Below, one piece after another: positions 6,878 to 15,689 of a DNA stretch of 64,000 nt. The DNA is from JADJGC01 sp964576925. Its GTDB lineage: Bacteria; Zixibacteria; MSB-5A5; CAIYYT01. The notes under the pieces were generated by a model, which saw nothing but the letters and a program-made list of their open reading frames with translations, did no database searches and was not told the DNA's origin. How positions within the stretch are numbered: the stretch's first letter is position 1; every line of letters starts with the position of its first letter. The stretch lies in the NCBI GenBank assembly GCA_964576925.1, contig CAZNWJ010000002.1:186001-250000 (forward strand), in the 5' to 3' direction. A program made the position numbers and the translations under genes.

Positions 6878-8983
6878 ATGAAGAAGAAAACCGGTCGAGT
6901 AGCATACAAAAAGACGATCAGACAGGCCTTTGCGCTCTTGATTGTGTTCTTGGTGGCCTCGAGCCCGGTTCGGGGTCGCATCTCTTCAAACCTCACTGCC
7001 GACCTGCGGGTTAGCTATTCGACAACGGACGAAGACAGCAGTTCGCTGGAGAGCGTTGACCAGGAATACAATGTCGCCTGGCAGAAGAACATCATGCGTG
7101 ATCTCGCTGTCCGCAGCGCATTGCGATACTACAACTTCGGAGTCAGCGAAAATTTGGGCGCAAACTCCTGGCGCAGCGAATTGCAGCCTTCGGCGGATTT
7201 GATCTTCAACCGGGCGTGGCTGGGAATCAACGCACAGGCGATGCGCCGCGATTCGCGCAGCAACGATCGCAGTTCGCGGCTGATCAACGAGAGCGGCTCG
7301 ATTGCACTTCAGTCTCGTGTCGCGCGCTATCCATGGATGAGACTGCGGCTGCAACAAGACCTGCTTTACAACAAGGCAAACTTGAGCGATCGCGACACGC
7401 GCGATCGTATGGCGTTGGCGAGCGCCGGCTATACCGCTCGCATGACATCGATCAGCTACAGCTTCACCTATAAGAATACCCTGGACCGCTCGCAACGGGT
7501 CGAGCAGAATACCAGCACGCACGGCGTGTTGTTCGGCCAGGTGAAGAACTTTGGGTCCAGATTGCGCAGCAGTCTGAGTTACGATTTCAGCTACAAGAAG
7601 CAGTCGGATCGCAATCTTGCCTTTGACCCGCTCCCCCTGGAACTGCCGGTATTTTTCGGGTTGTATGCATCGGACGCAACACCCGACCTGGGCGGACTCG
7701 ACAGCGTTTCTACGCTGATAGACGGCAATCTCTCATTGCCGGCGGTACCGCCGATCAATATCGGCAGCAACAGCGTGAATCAGAACCTCGGAATCGATCT
7801 GGGCTACCGCCGTGAAATCAGCCGCCTGTATGTTTACACCGACCGGCCATCAGGAAACAACGTCCGCTGGGCGGTCTTCCAGTCAGAGGACAACACCGTT
7901 TGGGAATCAGTGGCCGGCGCAAGTTCAAGCTTCAGCCCCGGATTCAGCCGATACGAGATCCGCTTTCCTGAAATCTCAGCTCGCTACATCAAAGCCGTCA
8001 ATGCCGGACTCAATGAAGTCGACACCGTACTGGTCACCGAGGTCGCCGGGTATTTGGACAAGAGCGAGACGGGAGTCATCGAACGCGACCAGCAAATCCA
8101 TCTGGCTTCGCTGAATAACAGCCTGAAGCTGTCTGAAAGCCTGAGCGCGACGGCTGGCGTCTCGCTTCGCCGCGATGGTGGTAGTTCGTTTAACCAGAAG
8201 CGCGACGAGACCTATTATTCGTTCGGTCTGCGCAATCAGCCGTCAAAGGTTCTGCAGCACTCTGCCCGCATCCAGGTAGGATTGATCGATTACGATGCCA
8301 CCCGCTTTGATGTGGACAAGACCCTTACAGCCAACTACGACCTGCAATATCAACCCCTGACGACGCTTGCGTTTTCGTTGTCGCTGAGTCATCGCGACAA
8401 TTATATTGCCGGCGTGAAGTCGCAGGAAATCAACCATGCCGTCATCCGCAGTCGCGGCGACCTGCTCCCGCGCCTGACGATCACACAGGAATTCGGCGGC
8501 GGACGCAACACGATCATGATCAGCCGGGTGCAGTTGGACAGTTGGAATTACCGGGCCGGATTGTTGGGGCGCCCGGTCAGGAGTATGGATTTCTCTGCAG
8601 CGTTCCTGCACCAGGAAGTAAGGAGCTTGCCTGACGCCAAGCGAATCAAGAACCAGTACCTGGGAGACGTCGGATGGGCGCTGACGCCCGCGTTCCAACT
8701 GCGAGCCAGCGTGGACTACACGGAGGATGACCGGACGCGCTACCTCAGCCAGGACTACTCCATCACCTGGTCAGTTTCAAGCAAGCTGACCTCAGGCGCT
8801 GCCCTCAACATCTCGGACTATCAAAACGGCGCCGACAATCATAGCAAGCGGCTGAGCGCTCAAGTCGAATATTTGCTGTCGCAGAGGACCGCCCTCTCGG
8901 CAGGCTTTGGTGAAACCGATTTCACGCGATCAGGCGGCAGGCTGACTCGCTCGTTTCGCGTTGGGCTGCGAACAGGGTTATAG
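6878..8983 (+). CDS. Predicted outer-membrane beta-barrel protein with a discoidin-like insert
   Basis: A 701-residue exported protein. A signal peptide (hydrophobic run FALLIVFLVASS, cleaved near VRG) is followed by many amphipathic strands with alternating aromatic, Arg and Asp residues, typical of a large barrel. Around residues 300-395 a segment (RLYVYTDRP..., WAVFQSEDNTVWES, ARYIKA) resembles an F5/8-type C (discoidin) fold inserted between strands. The last residues, RVGLRTGL, end without the terminal Phe common in proteobacterial barrels. I chose ATG 6878, which has GAGG upstream, over GTG/TTG codons inside the terminator. Size, topology and place between multihaem cytochromes suggest the porin of a porin-cytochrome conduit like MtrB or OmbB. 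Homology to those cannot be shown here. Confidence 0.7.
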   Translation: MKKKTGRVAYKKTIRQAFALLIVFLVASSPVRGRISSNLTADLRVSYSTTDEDSSSLESVDQEYNVAWQKNIMRDLAVRSALRYYNFGVSENLGANSWRSELQPSADLIFNRAWLGINAQAMRRDSRSNDRSSRLINESGSIALQSRVARYPWMRLRLQQDLLYNKANLSDRDTRDRMALASAGYTARMTSISYSFTYKNTLDRSQRVEQNTSTHGVLFGQVKNFGSRLRSSLSYDFSYKKQSDRNLAFDPLPLELPVFFGLYASDATPDLGGLDSVSTLIDGNLSLPAVPPINIGSNSVNQNLGIDLGYRREISRLYVYTDRPSGNNVRWAVFQSEDNTVWESVAGASSSFSPGFSRYEIRFPEISARYIKAVNAGLNEVDTVLVTEVAGYLDKSETGVIERDQQIHLASLNNSLKLSESLSATAGVSLRRDGGSSFNQKRDETYYSFGLRNQPSKVLQHSARIQVGLIDYDATRFDVDKTLTANYDLQYQPLTTLAFSLSLSHRDNYIAGVKSQEINHAVIRSRGDLLPRLTITQEFGGGRNTIMISRVQLDSWNYRAGLLGRPVRSMDFSAAFLHQEVRSLPDAKRIKNQYLGDVGWALTPAFQLRASVDYTEDDRTRYLSQDYSITWSVSSKLTSGAALNISDYQNGADNHSKRLSAQVEYLLSQRTALSAGFGETDFTRSGGRLTRSFRVGLRTGL

Positions 8984-8994
8984 GAGGATACGCG

Positions 8995-9573
8995 ATGAAG
9001 AGCACTCGTCAAATGCTGCTGTGGGTCGGCATTTCCGCCCTGATTCTCGTCGTCGCCGGCTGTGCCGGCATGGGCTCGACGGTCTTCGTCCATCAGAATT
9101 ACAACTTCAACTTCGTCGAGAAAGTCGCGGTGATACCGTTCGAGAACCTCTCCAACGACCAGGGAGCATCGGCGCGCGTCTCGCACTTGTTCATCACGGA
9201 ACTCCTGGCCACCGACGCCTTCGATGTGGTAGAACCGGGAGAGGTTCTGAATGCGATCTCCAAGCTCAGCCTGACGCGCACGGACATGTTATCCGAAGAA
9301 CAGGCGAAGCAGCTCGGCAAGACGCTCGACGTACAGGCCGTGATCCTCGGATCTGTTAACGAGTCCTCGGCGATCCAGACCGCCAACCGCCAAATCGTCG
9401 TGACTCTCGATGTGCGCATGGTCGAAACCGAAAGCGCACAGACGGTCTGGTCGGCGACGCACACCGAAGGCAGTAAGAGCTTCCTGTCATCCTTCTTTGG
9501 CACGGGTCAGAAGTCACAAAGCGAAGTGGCTCGGCAATGCGTGCGCAAGGTAATCAAGACCTTAGTAAGGTAG
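8995..9573 (+). CDS. CsgG/GNA1162-like outer-membrane lipoprotein
   Basis: A 192-residue lipoprotein with lipobox LVVAGC, so lipidated at Cys23 and likely sorted to the outer membrane. The mature part has the fold pattern of the CsgG/GNA1162-type group: VAVIPFENLSND, then a helix with LFITELLA, DVVEPGEV and QAVILGSV, the last strand VVTLDVRMVETES. CsgG forms a secretion pore for curli; shorter relatives are periplasmic or outer-membrane assembly proteins. AGGAGG-type ribosome site 7 bases before ATG. It lies 11 bases after the barrel gene and is followed by a second protein of related design, so the group probably assembles or gates the barrel-cytochrome complex (inference). Confidence 0.72.
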   Translation: MKSTRQMLLWVGISALILVVAGCAGMGSTVFVHQNYNFNFVEKVAVIPFENLSNDQGASARVSHLFITELLATDAFDVVEPGEVLNAISKLSLTRTDMLSEEQAKQLGKTLDVQAVILGSVNESSAIQTANRQIVVTLDVRMVETESAQTVWSATHTEGSKSFLSSFFGTGQKSQSEVARQCVRKVIKTLVR

Positions 9574-9578
9574 ACGCT

Positions 9579-10709
9579 ATGCGAATGCCCCCTGCCATCC
9601 ACTCGATCCTCCTCGTGAAAGCCATGATTGTTTGTCTGTTCGGTCTCGGATGGATGGCCGTTACGAGCACAGCTGCAGCCGAGGTGACTGCAGCCTTTGT
9701 TCCACTGGCCAATCACGCAGAGAGTATCGATGCAGAACAGCTGGCCAGGGAGGTCATCGTGGAGGAATTCAAGCGCCAAGGAGTAACTTTTGTCGATTCT
9801 GACTCGTTGCGCAATATCATGAGATCGCTTCGGTTGCGCCTGATCGGAGCGATTGACAGCGCAAGTGCAGACCTGATTGCTTCCCAGACAGGGGCGCAAT
9901 TGATAATCACCGGGGCAATAGATTACTATCTCGAACAGGAGAACCCGGAGGTTTGTCTTAGCCTTCAGGCCTACGATTGTCGATCGCATCGCCTGATTTG
10001 GGCCGCATCAGAGGCATCGACAGGTGAAGATCATGCGGGAATTTTCGGTTTGGGAAGAGTCAGAGGCGCCAAAGAGCTCTTGAGCACTTCAGCGGCGAAA
10101 CTGGTGGATGGCGCACCAGATTTGAATGCGCCGACGATCCCGCCACGGCAGCTCAAGAAGCGCGATCGCGATCTGGCGGCATTAGGGCGAGTTGCCGTAT
10201 TCCCGATCGACAATAATACGACGACAGTCAGCGCCGGCGCGCTGGCGACTTCGGCCCTGATCCAAGAACTCTGGAAACGCGGCTATGATGTCTTGCCGCC
10301 CGGCGAAGTAGTGGCCCTCCAGGCGCGATTGACGGCTGATCTGAGCGTCGGCGCCGCCGATACGGCGCTGGCCATCTTGAGGCAAGAACACGCGGTTGCC
10401 GTGGCAGTCACGGGTATCGTTACGAGGTTTGTCGGCGTTCGCAGCAGCGAGGCGGAAATCATGCCGGAAATCGAGATCAGCTTGCGCCTGGTCGATCCCG
10501 CAAACGGAATGGTAATCGCTTCGATCACACTCGAAAAGAGCGGCTCCGACTCCGAGACGCTATTTGGCGCCGGCCGCTTGCTATCGGTCGGCAAACTAAC
10601 CCAGCACGCAGTCGCCGCTGGGTGGAACGACCTCGTCAATCAATGGAAGGACCGGTTGAGATCAGCTCCCGGAAAGCTCCAACAGGAAAGGTCAGATGCA
10701 ATCAACTAG
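9579..10709 (+). CDS. Exported protein with two CsgG-like halves
   Basis: A 376-residue exported protein. Signal peptide at residues 8-33, ending TAAAE. It appears to hold two tandem copies of the same fold seen in the preceding lipoprotein: residues about 35-165 (AFVPLANHAESIDAEQLA... through AQLIITGAIDYY) and about 205-350 (VAVFPIDNNTTT... DVLPPGEVVAL... AVTGIVTRFV). No lipobox Cys is present. I prefer ATG 9579, with AAGG upstream, to an upstream in-frame ATG that would overlap the preceding gene. The next gene starts inside its last codons (14-base overlap). Likely role: periplasmic assembly factor for the outer-membrane complex. The family assignment is by pattern only. Confidence 0.55.
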   Translation: MRMPPAIHSILLVKAMIVCLFGLGWMAVTSTAAAEVTAAFVPLANHAESIDAEQLAREVIVEEFKRQGVTFVDSDSLRNIMRSLRLRLIGAIDSASADLIASQTGAQLIITGAIDYYLEQENPEVCLSLQAYDCRSHRLIWAASEASTGEDHAGIFGLGRVRGAKELLSTSAAKLVDGAPDLNAPTIPPRQLKKRDRDLAALGRVAVFPIDNNTTTVSAGALATSALIQELWKRGYDVLPPGEVVALQARLTADLSVGAADTALAILRQEHAVAVAVTGIVTRFVGVRSSEAEIMPEIEISLRLVDPANGMVIASITLEKSGSDSETLFGAGRLLSVGKLTQHAVAAGWNDLVNQWKDRLRSAPGKLQQERSDAIN

Positions 10710-12396
10710 ACAGCGGCGCCGTCTCAGCGCGCTCATTACGATCATCGGAATCTTCACCTTTGCCGCTGGTATCGCCCCAAGCGCTATCGCCGCCGGCGAC
10801 TCAGTGCCGGCGGTCGTTCTGGCGATTATTAATGGCGATACAATATCGACAAAGGATGTTGACGCAATCTTCGCCGGCCTGCATTCGACGATGTCGGCCA
10901 CTGAGAAGGGTTCATTCGATTATCGCAAGCTTCTCAACAAGCTGGTCAACGACCGCTTGTTGGTTCAGGAAGCGATTGCGGTCGGAATCGCCGACGAAGA
11001 CTTCTTCAACGATTTCATGGAAGAACAGAAACAGACGCTGGTCTCCCGACGTTTTGCGCGCGATAACTTTCGGCGTGACGTGACGGTTAGTGACGACTCC
11101 GTATTGGCATACTTCAACGAAAAGTATCGCCGCGTACGTCTGCGGACATTGTCGGTCGAGAGTCTGGCAACGGCCGAGTCGTTGCTGGTCCAGATTCGAT
11201 CCGGCGCACCAATGGACAGCCTCGCGCGACTGCGGTCGGTTGACATCCACCGCTATCTTGGCGGGCTTCATTCCGTCAAGTATTGGGCCGACATCGAACC
11301 CGAATTGAGCACTCAACTTGCAAAGGTGCGCGAAGGCGACCTGCTGGGGCCATTCCCCTATCGCCTGGTGTATGCCTTAATGAAGGTTGAGATGCTGACG
11401 CCCGCCGATACGGCCGAGCTTGCGCAGTATCGCGATTACATCCGCCAGGTGCTCCGCGCGATTGAGACCGAAAGGGCCTGGGACCGCTTCGTGGCTGACC
11501 TGCGCGCATCGTACAACCTGGTCATCGATAGCGCGTTAATCGGCGAGATCGCGGGCAACACGAAGTCTGTCCTCGATTCGACGTTCAAGCACGGCAGCGA
11601 CCGGCCCGTGGCGTCACTACGAGGCGAGACGGTGATTGACGAAAACCTCCTACGAGTTAAGACGGCGCGCTCGGCAATGACTAACGCAACGCTGTCGGTC
11701 GATACCCTTCTCTATCGCGAGCTTGATCGACAAATAGAACGAAAGGTGCTCTATCGGGCCGGTCTCGACAACGAACTGGACACAGTGGAAGCGATTCGCA
11801 ATCAACTGGCTGTTTCGCGCGATAGCGCGCTGATCGAGGTGTACCTCCGCGAAACCATCGTCGGACAGATCAAGTTCAACAAGCAGGAGTTTGAGGAGTA
11901 TTATCGCCAGCACGAGGCTGAATTCCATGAGACCGACGACCTGCGCCTGCGTCAGGTCATGATCGAGTCGGAAGCGCGGGCCGACAGCGCGGTTGCGTTG
12001 CTGCGCGAGGGCGCGGACTTCGATTACGTGGCCGACCGTTTTCGTCATGGCGTAGCCGCCTTGGCAGAACAGACCGAGTGGGCATCGCTCGATGCGTTTC
12101 CGCCGTCGATTCGAGAAGACCTGGACAGCCTGCGCATCGGTCAGAGTTCCCGGGCTTACCCCACCTCGGATGGCTGGGTCGTGTTCAAGCTCCTTGACCG
12201 TCGCGCCGGACGCCTCCAGACACTGTCGGAAGTCGAGATGAAGATTCGCGAGGTTATGTTCCAGCGCAAGTTTGGGGAGAAACTGGACGAGGTCCTCGCC
12301 AAACTCAAGGAAAACTCACAGATCCAGTATTTTGAGCAAGAAATCGACGCATATTTCGGCGCAGGATCGCAATCGGACGCGCCGTCACGGGAATGA
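10696..12396 (+). CDS. Periplasmic parvulin-type (PpiC/SurA-like) peptidyl-prolyl isomerase
   Basis: A 566-residue exported folding factor. It has a signal peptide (ending IAA near residue 32), a SurA-N-like helical domain (residues about 40-135), a first parvulin-like domain (about 150-235, with GGLHSVKYWADIEPEL and GPFPYRLVYALMKV), a linker, and a second parvulin-like domain (about 410-515, with LRLRQVMI and TSDGWVVFKLLDRRAG). SurA-type chaperones escort outer-membrane barrels and, in multihaem systems, large secreted cytochromes. ATG 10696 has AGGAAAGG before it. The gene is joined by overlap to the CsgG-like gene and precedes the 26-haem gene by 10 bases, so it belongs to the same operon. 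The isomerase residues are degenerate, and chaperone action without catalysis is possible. Confidence 0.82.
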   Translation: MQSTRQRRRLSALITIIGIFTFAAGIAPSAIAAGDSVPAVVLAIINGDTISTKDVDAIFAGLHSTMSATEKGSFDYRKLLNKLVNDRLLVQEAIAVGIADEDFFNDFMEEQKQTLVSRRFARDNFRRDVTVSDDSVLAYFNEKYRRVRLRTLSVESLATAESLLVQIRSGAPMDSLARLRSVDIHRYLGGLHSVKYWADIEPELSTQLAKVREGDLLGPFPYRLVYALMKVEMLTPADTAELAQYRDYIRQVLRAIETERAWDRFVADLRASYNLVIDSALIGEIAGNTKSVLDSTFKHGSDRPVASLRGETVIDENLLRVKTARSAMTNATLSVDTLLYRELDRQIERKVLYRAGLDNELDTVEAIRNQLAVSRDSALIEVYLRETIVGQIKFNKQEFEEYYRQHEAEFHETDDLRLRQVMIESEARADSAVALLREGADFDYVADRFRHGVAALAEQTEWASLDAFPPSIREDLDSLRIGQSSRAYPTSDGWVVFKLLDRRAGRLQTLSEVEMKIREVMFQRKFGEKLDEVLAKLKENSQIQYFEQEIDAYFGAGSQSDAPSRE

Positions 12397-12406
12397 GAGG
12401 ATTGAG

Positions 12407-14398
12407 TTGATACCGCGCACTTGCATGATGAACCGGCGCACCGCATTGCAGATTGTGGTCGTGGCCTGGTTCACGGTCGGATTGGGACTGCTCTCCGGGG
12501 GCCCGCTTCAGGCGCAGGTAAAGCGGGGGAAGCGGTTTTCGAGCGAGGGCAATTGCCTTGATTGCCACAGCATAGGTGACTTCAAGGGCAAATTCAAACA
12601 CGAGCCATTCGGGAAGAAGGAATGCCTTTCCTGCCACAAGCCCCACGGGCTCGTCGGCATGCTGCGCCTGACGGAGTCCGGTGCAGCCCTCTGCTATCAA
12701 TGCCATGACAAGAGCAGTCTGGGAATGGAACGCCAGCACGTTCACGCACCGGCAAAGAGCGGCGACTGTTCGGTTTGCCACGATGCGCACACCGCCGACA
12801 ATCCCGGACTCCTGAAGAATAAAGCGCGCGATCTCTGTTTTGGTTGCCATGATCAGGCGGAATTCAATCGCTCGGTTGTCCACGGACCCGCCAAGGACGA
12901 TTGTTTCGTGTGTCACGAGACACATGGGAGCGATCATCAGGCACTGCTCAAGCAGGAAGAGAGCACGCTGTGCGCCGGTTGTCACGATCCCGCGCTGGCA
13001 TCATTCAAGACGGCACATGGCGACTACCCAGTGGCATCCGAGCGCTGCGGGCATTGCCACTCGCCGCATTCGTCCGAGTCGGCGAGGTTGTTTACGGCCT
13101 CAATTCATGCACCCGTCGAGGGCGGTGAGTGCTCAGCGTGCCACAACGAGCCGAAGGCAGCCGAGCCGTTTGGACTTCAAGACTACGGAAACGCGCTATG
13201 TATCGTGTGCCACGATAAAGCTGAGGTTGCCCCCCCGGGAAGCCATCCGCCCGTAGCCGAAGGCGAATGCCTGAGTTGTCACTCGGCACACGGTTCGCGC
13301 GAAGGGCAGTTGCTTGTTGCGGCAGAATCAGCGCTGTGCGTGGAGTGCCATGACGACGTGCAGAAGCAACTGGCAGGTGTCTCGGCTCATCAACCGGCCA
13401 AGGACGATTGTTCAGCCTGCCACACCGCTCATGGAAAGACGAAGGACCATCTCCTGACGAAGGAGATCAACACTCTTTGTCTCGACTGCCACAGTGAAAT
13501 CAAACCACTTCTCGAAGCCGCAAGCCAGCACGCACCGGTTGTTGACGGCACGTGCACCGATTGTCATTCGCCGCACGGTTCGCTTCAGCCAAAGCTGGTG
13601 GCAAAGAAGGAAAGCGAACTTTGCACCGACTGTCACAGCGATGTAAACGAGTGGCTCGGGCGGACAAGCGTCCACCTTCCGATCAAGACCGGCGAGTGCA
13701 CGAAGTGCCACGACCCTCACGGCTCGTCACTTCAGCCGTTACTGACGGCCAAACCCGACGCGCTTTGCGGTAGTTGCCACCAGGCGGCGCTGGCCGACAC
13801 CGCGAGCGGAATTGTGCATCCGCCGTTTGCCGAGGGTACTTGTACTTCCTGTCACGCTCCTCACGCGACCGCCCACGCCGGATTGCTGACGAAAGCACCG
13901 CTGGAACTTTGCGGCGAATGCCACTCCGACGTCATTGCTGAGTCTGCCGCCAGCAAACATCAGCCGGTGATGACAGGTGATTGCGCAGGATGTCATAAGC
14001 CGCACGCGGGAAAGATCGAGCACCTGCTGCTCGACAGGGAGCCGCGGCTCTGCCTCAACTGCCACAAAGATATCGAGACACTGCTTACCAAAGGCGCTGC
14101 GCATGCGCCTGCCAAGGACGAGTGCAGCGGCTGCCATAAGTCGCATTCGAGCGAACTGCCGAGCTTGCTTGCTGAGGCCGTACCGCTGGCCTGCCTGACG
14201 TGCCACGACGGCGATGATGCCGACTTCAAGAGCAAGCACCTCGGGCTTTCGGGCAGCCAGATCGACTGCCGCAAGTGCCATGACCCCCACGGCTCAAATG
14301 ACGAGCGACTTATACTCAAGAACGGACATGATCCGTTTTCCGCCGGCTCATGCGACGCCTGTCACAGTGAGACTCCGCAGAATGGAGGCGGCAAGTGA
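12407..14398 (+). CDS. 26-haem c-type cytochrome of tandem doubled-CXXCH repeats
   Basis: A 663-residue exported cytochrome with 26 CXXCH motifs, close to one every 24 residues. Motifs alternate between types such as LCxxCH and GxCxxCHxPHGS, the pattern of the doubled-CXXCH domain, repeated about 13 times. A signal peptide ends near LQA. The start chosen is TTG 12407, placed 6 bases after GAGAGG; ATG 12425 and 12428 are alternatives that keep the signal. Such linear repeats usually build an elongated haem wire. The 16-haem gene overlaps its stop by 4 bases, so the two are made together. Very high Cys and His content needs a strong cytochrome c maturation system, not present in the window. Confidence 0.9.
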   Translation: MIPRTCMMNRRTALQIVVVAWFTVGLGLLSGGPLQAQVKRGKRFSSEGNCLDCHSIGDFKGKFKHEPFGKKECLSCHKPHGLVGMLRLTESGAALCYQCHDKSSLGMERQHVHAPAKSGDCSVCHDAHTADNPGLLKNKARDLCFGCHDQAEFNRSVVHGPAKDDCFVCHETHGSDHQALLKQEESTLCAGCHDPALASFKTAHGDYPVASERCGHCHSPHSSESARLFTASIHAPVEGGECSACHNEPKAAEPFGLQDYGNALCIVCHDKAEVAPPGSHPPVAEGECLSCHSAHGSREGQLLVAAESALCVECHDDVQKQLAGVSAHQPAKDDCSACHTAHGKTKDHLLTKEINTLCLDCHSEIKPLLEAASQHAPVVDGTCTDCHSPHGSLQPKLVAKKESELCTDCHSDVNEWLGRTSVHLPIKTGECTKCHDPHGSSLQPLLTAKPDALCGSCHQAALADTASGIVHPPFAEGTCTSCHAPHATAHAGLLTKAPLELCGECHSDVIAESAASKHQPVMTGDCAGCHKPHAGKIEHLLLDREPRLCLNCHKDIETLLTKGAAHAPAKDECSGCHKSHSSELPSLLAEAVPLACLTCHDGDDADFKSKHLGLSGSQIDCRKCHDPHGSNDERLILKNGHDPFSAGSCDACHSETPQNGGGK

Positions 14399-15618
14399 AG
14401 AGAGTAATAGTGTTGCTGTTGGGGCTGTGGCTGTTCCCCGGCGTTGGTGCATCCGCACAAACCGTAAAGGTTGATGAACCAGGAGTGTGTTATACTTGCC
14501 ACGACGACGTACAGGAGCAATTAAAGAAGAAGAGCGCGCATACCGCGTTCTCCGCGGGAAAATGTTCTGATTGCCACAACCCGCACGCGGCCAGACATGC
14601 TTCGCTCTTGAATGAAAACGTCGGAGACCTGTGCATAAGTTGCCACGAAGATCTAAAAGGACTCGAGAATCTGGCCTCGCGGCACCAACCGGCTGCCAAC
14701 GGGGAGTGTCTTGCTTGCCACGACGCGCACGCGTCGGACGTTCGCAATCAATTGGTGCAGCCTACGGGAGCACTCTGCGAGAGCTGCCATCCCGTGGTGA
14801 CCGAATGGCTCAAGCAGCCGCAGACTCATGCGCCAGTAGCGAGCCGGGACTGCCTGAAGTGCCATGCGGCGCACGGGTCCGGTAATCCGGCGATATTGGC
14901 CAAGTCGGTGCCGCAGCTTTGTTTCGATTGCCACCCGCAGAACGCGCAATTCGCAGCTGTCCACAAGGGCTACAACCTGCAGGATGCCGACTGCTCAACC
15001 TGCCATGATCCACACGCTTCTCCAAGTCGCGGACTGCTGATGGCGAATCAGCATCCTCCATTCGAAGAAGGCGAGTGTTCGTCATGCCACGGCGGCGGAG
15101 CGCAGGCAGGCAGTTCCTTTGCTATCGCAGGTAGTATAGAGGGTGTTTGTTTTGAGTGTCATGATGACATCAAGTCGGCAAAGACCGCCGAGTTCCACGC
15201 CCACCTGGGCGGCGACCGCTCCTGCGGCAACTGCCACAATCCGCACGCTTCCAACCAGGGCGGCTTGCTGAGCTCGAGCCAACAGACGTTGTGTACCAAG
15301 TGTCACTTCAGTGATGTACCCGCAAAAGAGAAGGCGAAATACACGACCCATCCCGGGCAGGACTGCACGATTTGTCACAGCCCGCACGGGGCAGACAATG
15401 CGCGCTACCTGGCCGACCCGGATCCCATGAAGTTGTGCAAGACCTGCCATGCGGATGTGCACAAAAACTCCCATCCGATGGGACCGGAGTTTATCGACAA
15501 GCGAACCAATGCACAGCTCGATTGTCTGAGTTGCCATAAGCTGCACGGTTCCGATCACTCATTCTACCTGGCGTTTAATCCCGATATGGACTTGTGTATC
15601 CAGTGCCACAAGCGTTGA
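14395..15618 (+). CDS. 16-haem c-type cytochrome
   Basis: A 407-residue exported cytochrome with 16 CXXCH motifs, signal peptide of 22 residues ending ASA-QT, and the same doubled-CXXCH repeat style as the preceding gene (for example CSDCHNPHA, CLKCHAAHGS, CTICHSPHGA). It starts at GTG 14395, overlapping the previous stop in GTGA, which implies translational coupling and perhaps a fixed ratio of the two proteins. It ends with CIQCHKR, so the last haem is almost at the C-terminus. A strong hairpin terminator follows. Likely the periplasmic or surface partner of the 26-haem protein. Which one sits inside the barrel and which outside cannot be told. Confidence 0.9.
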   Translation: MKRVIVLLLGLWLFPGVGASAQTVKVDEPGVCYTCHDDVQEQLKKKSAHTAFSAGKCSDCHNPHAARHASLLNENVGDLCISCHEDLKGLENLASRHQPAANGECLACHDAHASDVRNQLVQPTGALCESCHPVVTEWLKQPQTHAPVASRDCLKCHAAHGSGNPAILAKSVPQLCFDCHPQNAQFAAVHKGYNLQDADCSTCHDPHASPSRGLLMANQHPPFEEGECSSCHGGGAQAGSSFAIAGSIEGVCFECHDDIKSAKTAEFHAHLGGDRSCGNCHNPHASNQGGLLSSSQQTLCTKCHFSDVPAKEKAKYTTHPGQDCTICHSPHGADNARYLADPDPMKLCKTCHADVHKNSHPMGPEFIDKRTNAQLDCLSCHKLHGSDHSFYLAFNPDMDLCIQCHKR

Positions 15619-15641
15619 CAACTGCCTGATTGAAAACAAAG

Positions 15642-15678
15642 ACGCCGCCGGGATGATTCCTGGCGGCGTTCGGTTTTT
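15642..15678. terminator. Bidirectional rho-independent terminator
   Basis: A 12-bp stem (ACGCCGCCGGGA with TCCTGGCGGCGT, one G-T pair) and a 4-base loop, with a T run at 15674-15678 on the plus strand and an A-rich tract just before the stem that gives a T-rich tail on the minus strand. It separates the convergent cytochrome operon and the PAAR-zincin operon. Confidence 0.9.
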
Positions 15679-15689
15679 GCGGCGGGTGA

